Assembly: GCA_022360735.1 (NCBI GenBank)
Contig: JAKSCF010000402.1
Span: forward strand, 1 to 6,764
Length of the DNA stretch: 6,764 nt
Direction: 5' to 3'
From: Clostridia bacterium
GTDB lineage: Bacteria; Bacillota_A; Clostridia; Peptostreptococcales; JAAYPU01
This document shows, piece after piece, positions 6,353 to 6,764 of this stretch (within the stretch, counting starts at the first letter, position 1; every line of letters begins with the position of its first letter). The notes beneath the pieces were generated by a model. The model searched no databases, had not been told where the DNA came from, and saw nothing but the letters and a program-made list of their open reading frames with translations. Position numbers and translations under genes: made by a program.

Positions 6353-6385
6353 ACGCTTTCCTCCCTGCATCATTGGCTTTTTAAT

Positions 6386-6414
6386 ATATTACGATAAAAA
6401 GAGAGGTTTTTCAA
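6386..6414 (-). promoter_or_regulatory. ilvN promoter
   Basis: On the minus strand -35 TTGAAA (6409-6414) and -10 TAATAT (6386-6391) are separated by exactly 17 bp. The start site would be near 6379, leaving a leader of about 27 nt that holds little beyond the ribosome binding site. There is no room there for an attenuator or T-box. Confidence 0.6.
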
Positions 6415-6418
6415 GTGT

Positions 6419-6502
6419 TTACCTTAATAACTTCTCAACAATAAGCATAATGGTCATACACGTTATACAGATGGCGGTCCATAACAACGCATTCTTTTTC
6501 AT
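6419..6502 (-). CDS. Small ORF, 27-residue putative single-pass membrane peptide
   Basis: The ATG at 6500-6502 is preceded by GAGGTGAAGGGA and the frame closes with TAA at 6419-6421. The peptide opens MKKNALLWTAI, has a hydrophobic core to about residue 22 (ending MLIVE) and closes EKLLR. That is a classic short transmembrane helix with positively charged ends. It lies between the upstream oxidoreductase-like gene and the ilvN promoter, and a TATAAT (6524-6529) lies just upstream. Ten of 27 residues are Ile, Leu or Val, but they are spread out and no attenuator hairpin follows, so a leader-peptide role is not favoured. I do not recognise a family. The coding call rests on the ribosome binding site, the coherent hydrophobic pattern and the fit in the gap. 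Confidence 0.5.
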   Translation of the reverse strand: MKKNALLWTAICITCMTIMLIVEKLLR

Positions 6503-6523
6503 TCCCTTCACCTCGCACAGTAT

Positions 6524-6529
6524 ATTATA
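6524..6529 (-). promoter_or_regulatory. Candidate -10 for the small ORF
   Basis: A perfect TATAAT on the minus strand, 21 bases upstream of the small-ORF start codon. The -35 region is poor. The start site would be near 6517, giving a leader of about 15 nt that contains just the ribosome binding site. Confidence 0.35.
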
Positions 6530-6556
6530 TTCAGTAAAAGGTGAAAGTATAAATGA

Positions 6557-6764
6557 TTATTTTACCGGTTTTAAAATATCTTTGGCTTCCATTTTGCTTT
6601 TGTATTCCGAATCCATTTCCATTAATCCAGCAGGGAACTTGTAGCCTTCCATTCTTTCTATGAATGGGTCCGGATCAAAGTATTCCGGTCCACGTACACC
6701 AACGCCTGTCCAAATACCTTTAGCAATTAATTCCATCATCAGCGCTGGGTTAAATGCAGTTTGA
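6557..6764 (-). CDS. 3' end of an oxidoreductase-like gene, tentatively saccharopine dehydrogenase type (5' end outside window)
   Basis: The open frame enters from the right edge and ends with TAA at 6557-6559, leaving about 68 C-terminal residues. Visible stretches are QTAFNPALMMELIAKGIW, GVGVRGPEYFDPDPF and a charged tail ending in AKDILKPVK. The pattern of a hydrophobic helix, an AKGIW turn, a G-V-x-x-PE segment and a short charged tail resembles the C-termini of saccharopine dehydrogenase/carboxynorspermidine-type enzymes. This is a recollection of family style, not a diagnostic motif. The cofactor-binding domain is outside the window, so reaction and substrate cannot be assigned. The frame itself is secure; the two internal ATGs at 6734-6739 are in mid-protein and are not the true start. 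Confidence 0.6.
   Translation of the reverse strand, partial: QTAFNPALMMELIAKGIWTGVGVRGPEYFDPDPFIERMEGYKFPAGLMEMDSEYKSKMEAKDILKPVK

Noticed and set aside
6353..6373. Upstream ATG giving a 167-residue IlvN
   Set aside because: The extra seven codons contain the GGGAGG ribosome binding site, and the family N-terminus aligns exactly from the ATG at 6350-6352.
6374..6502. Branched-chain amino acid attenuator (small ORF as ilv leader peptide)
   Set aside because: The Ile/Leu/Val codons are not clustered, no competing hairpins or terminator lie between the small ORF and ilvN, and ilvN has a good promoter of its own after the small-ORF stop.
1..6764. CRISPR array, tRNA/rRNA genes, insertion sequences, phage genes
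   Set aside because: I saw no regularly spaced repeats, no cloverleaf or rRNA-like stretches, and no transposase, integrase or phage-like frames.

Overview
The window looks like a chromosomal stretch from a low-GC Gram-positive bacterium, most likely a member of the Clostridia. The reasons are the AT-rich intergenic DNA, strong GGAGG-type ribosome binding sites in front of nearly every gene, and protein sequences typical of Firmicutes. Every gene I support lies on the minus strand, so transcription runs from high to low coordinates. The genus cannot be fixed from the sequence alone.

In the direction of transcription the layout is as follows. (1) The 3' end of an oxidoreductase-like gene, tentatively of the saccharopine dehydrogenase type (6557-6764). 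(2) A 27-residue membrane-type small ORF that long-ORF gene calling would miss (6419-6502). (3) ilvN/ilvH, the acetolactate synthase regulatory subunit (5870-6352), with its own promoter and a clear intrinsic terminator. (4) A serine hydrolase of the class C beta-lactamase/esterase fold without a signal peptide (4731-5786). (5) mntP, a manganese exporter (3963-4523), preceded by a perfect 13-bp dyad. (6) codB-codA, a cytosine permease and a cytosine-deaminase-family enzyme (1196-3769). (7) A LacI-family repressor gene that runs off the left edge (1-913).

The coherent unit is codBA plus the LacI-family gene. Upstream of codB are two identical perfect palindromes, ATGTAACCGGTTACAT. One lies just downstream of the predicted transcription start and the other lies beside the codB ribosome binding site. 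No further copy occurs in the window. The local LacI-family protein is the natural candidate repressor. CodB would import a pyrimidine base and CodA would deaminate it.

The most interesting detail is in CodA. All E. coli CodA metal and catalytic residues are present at a constant offset of five, but the residue equivalent to E. coli Asp314 is Ser309. Loss of that Asp is the known signature of CodA homologues that accept 5-methylcytosine. This locus may therefore be a dedicated, locally repressed 5-methylcytosine/cytosine salvage module. The effector pocket of the repressor also departs from both PurR and the usual sugar-binding pattern.
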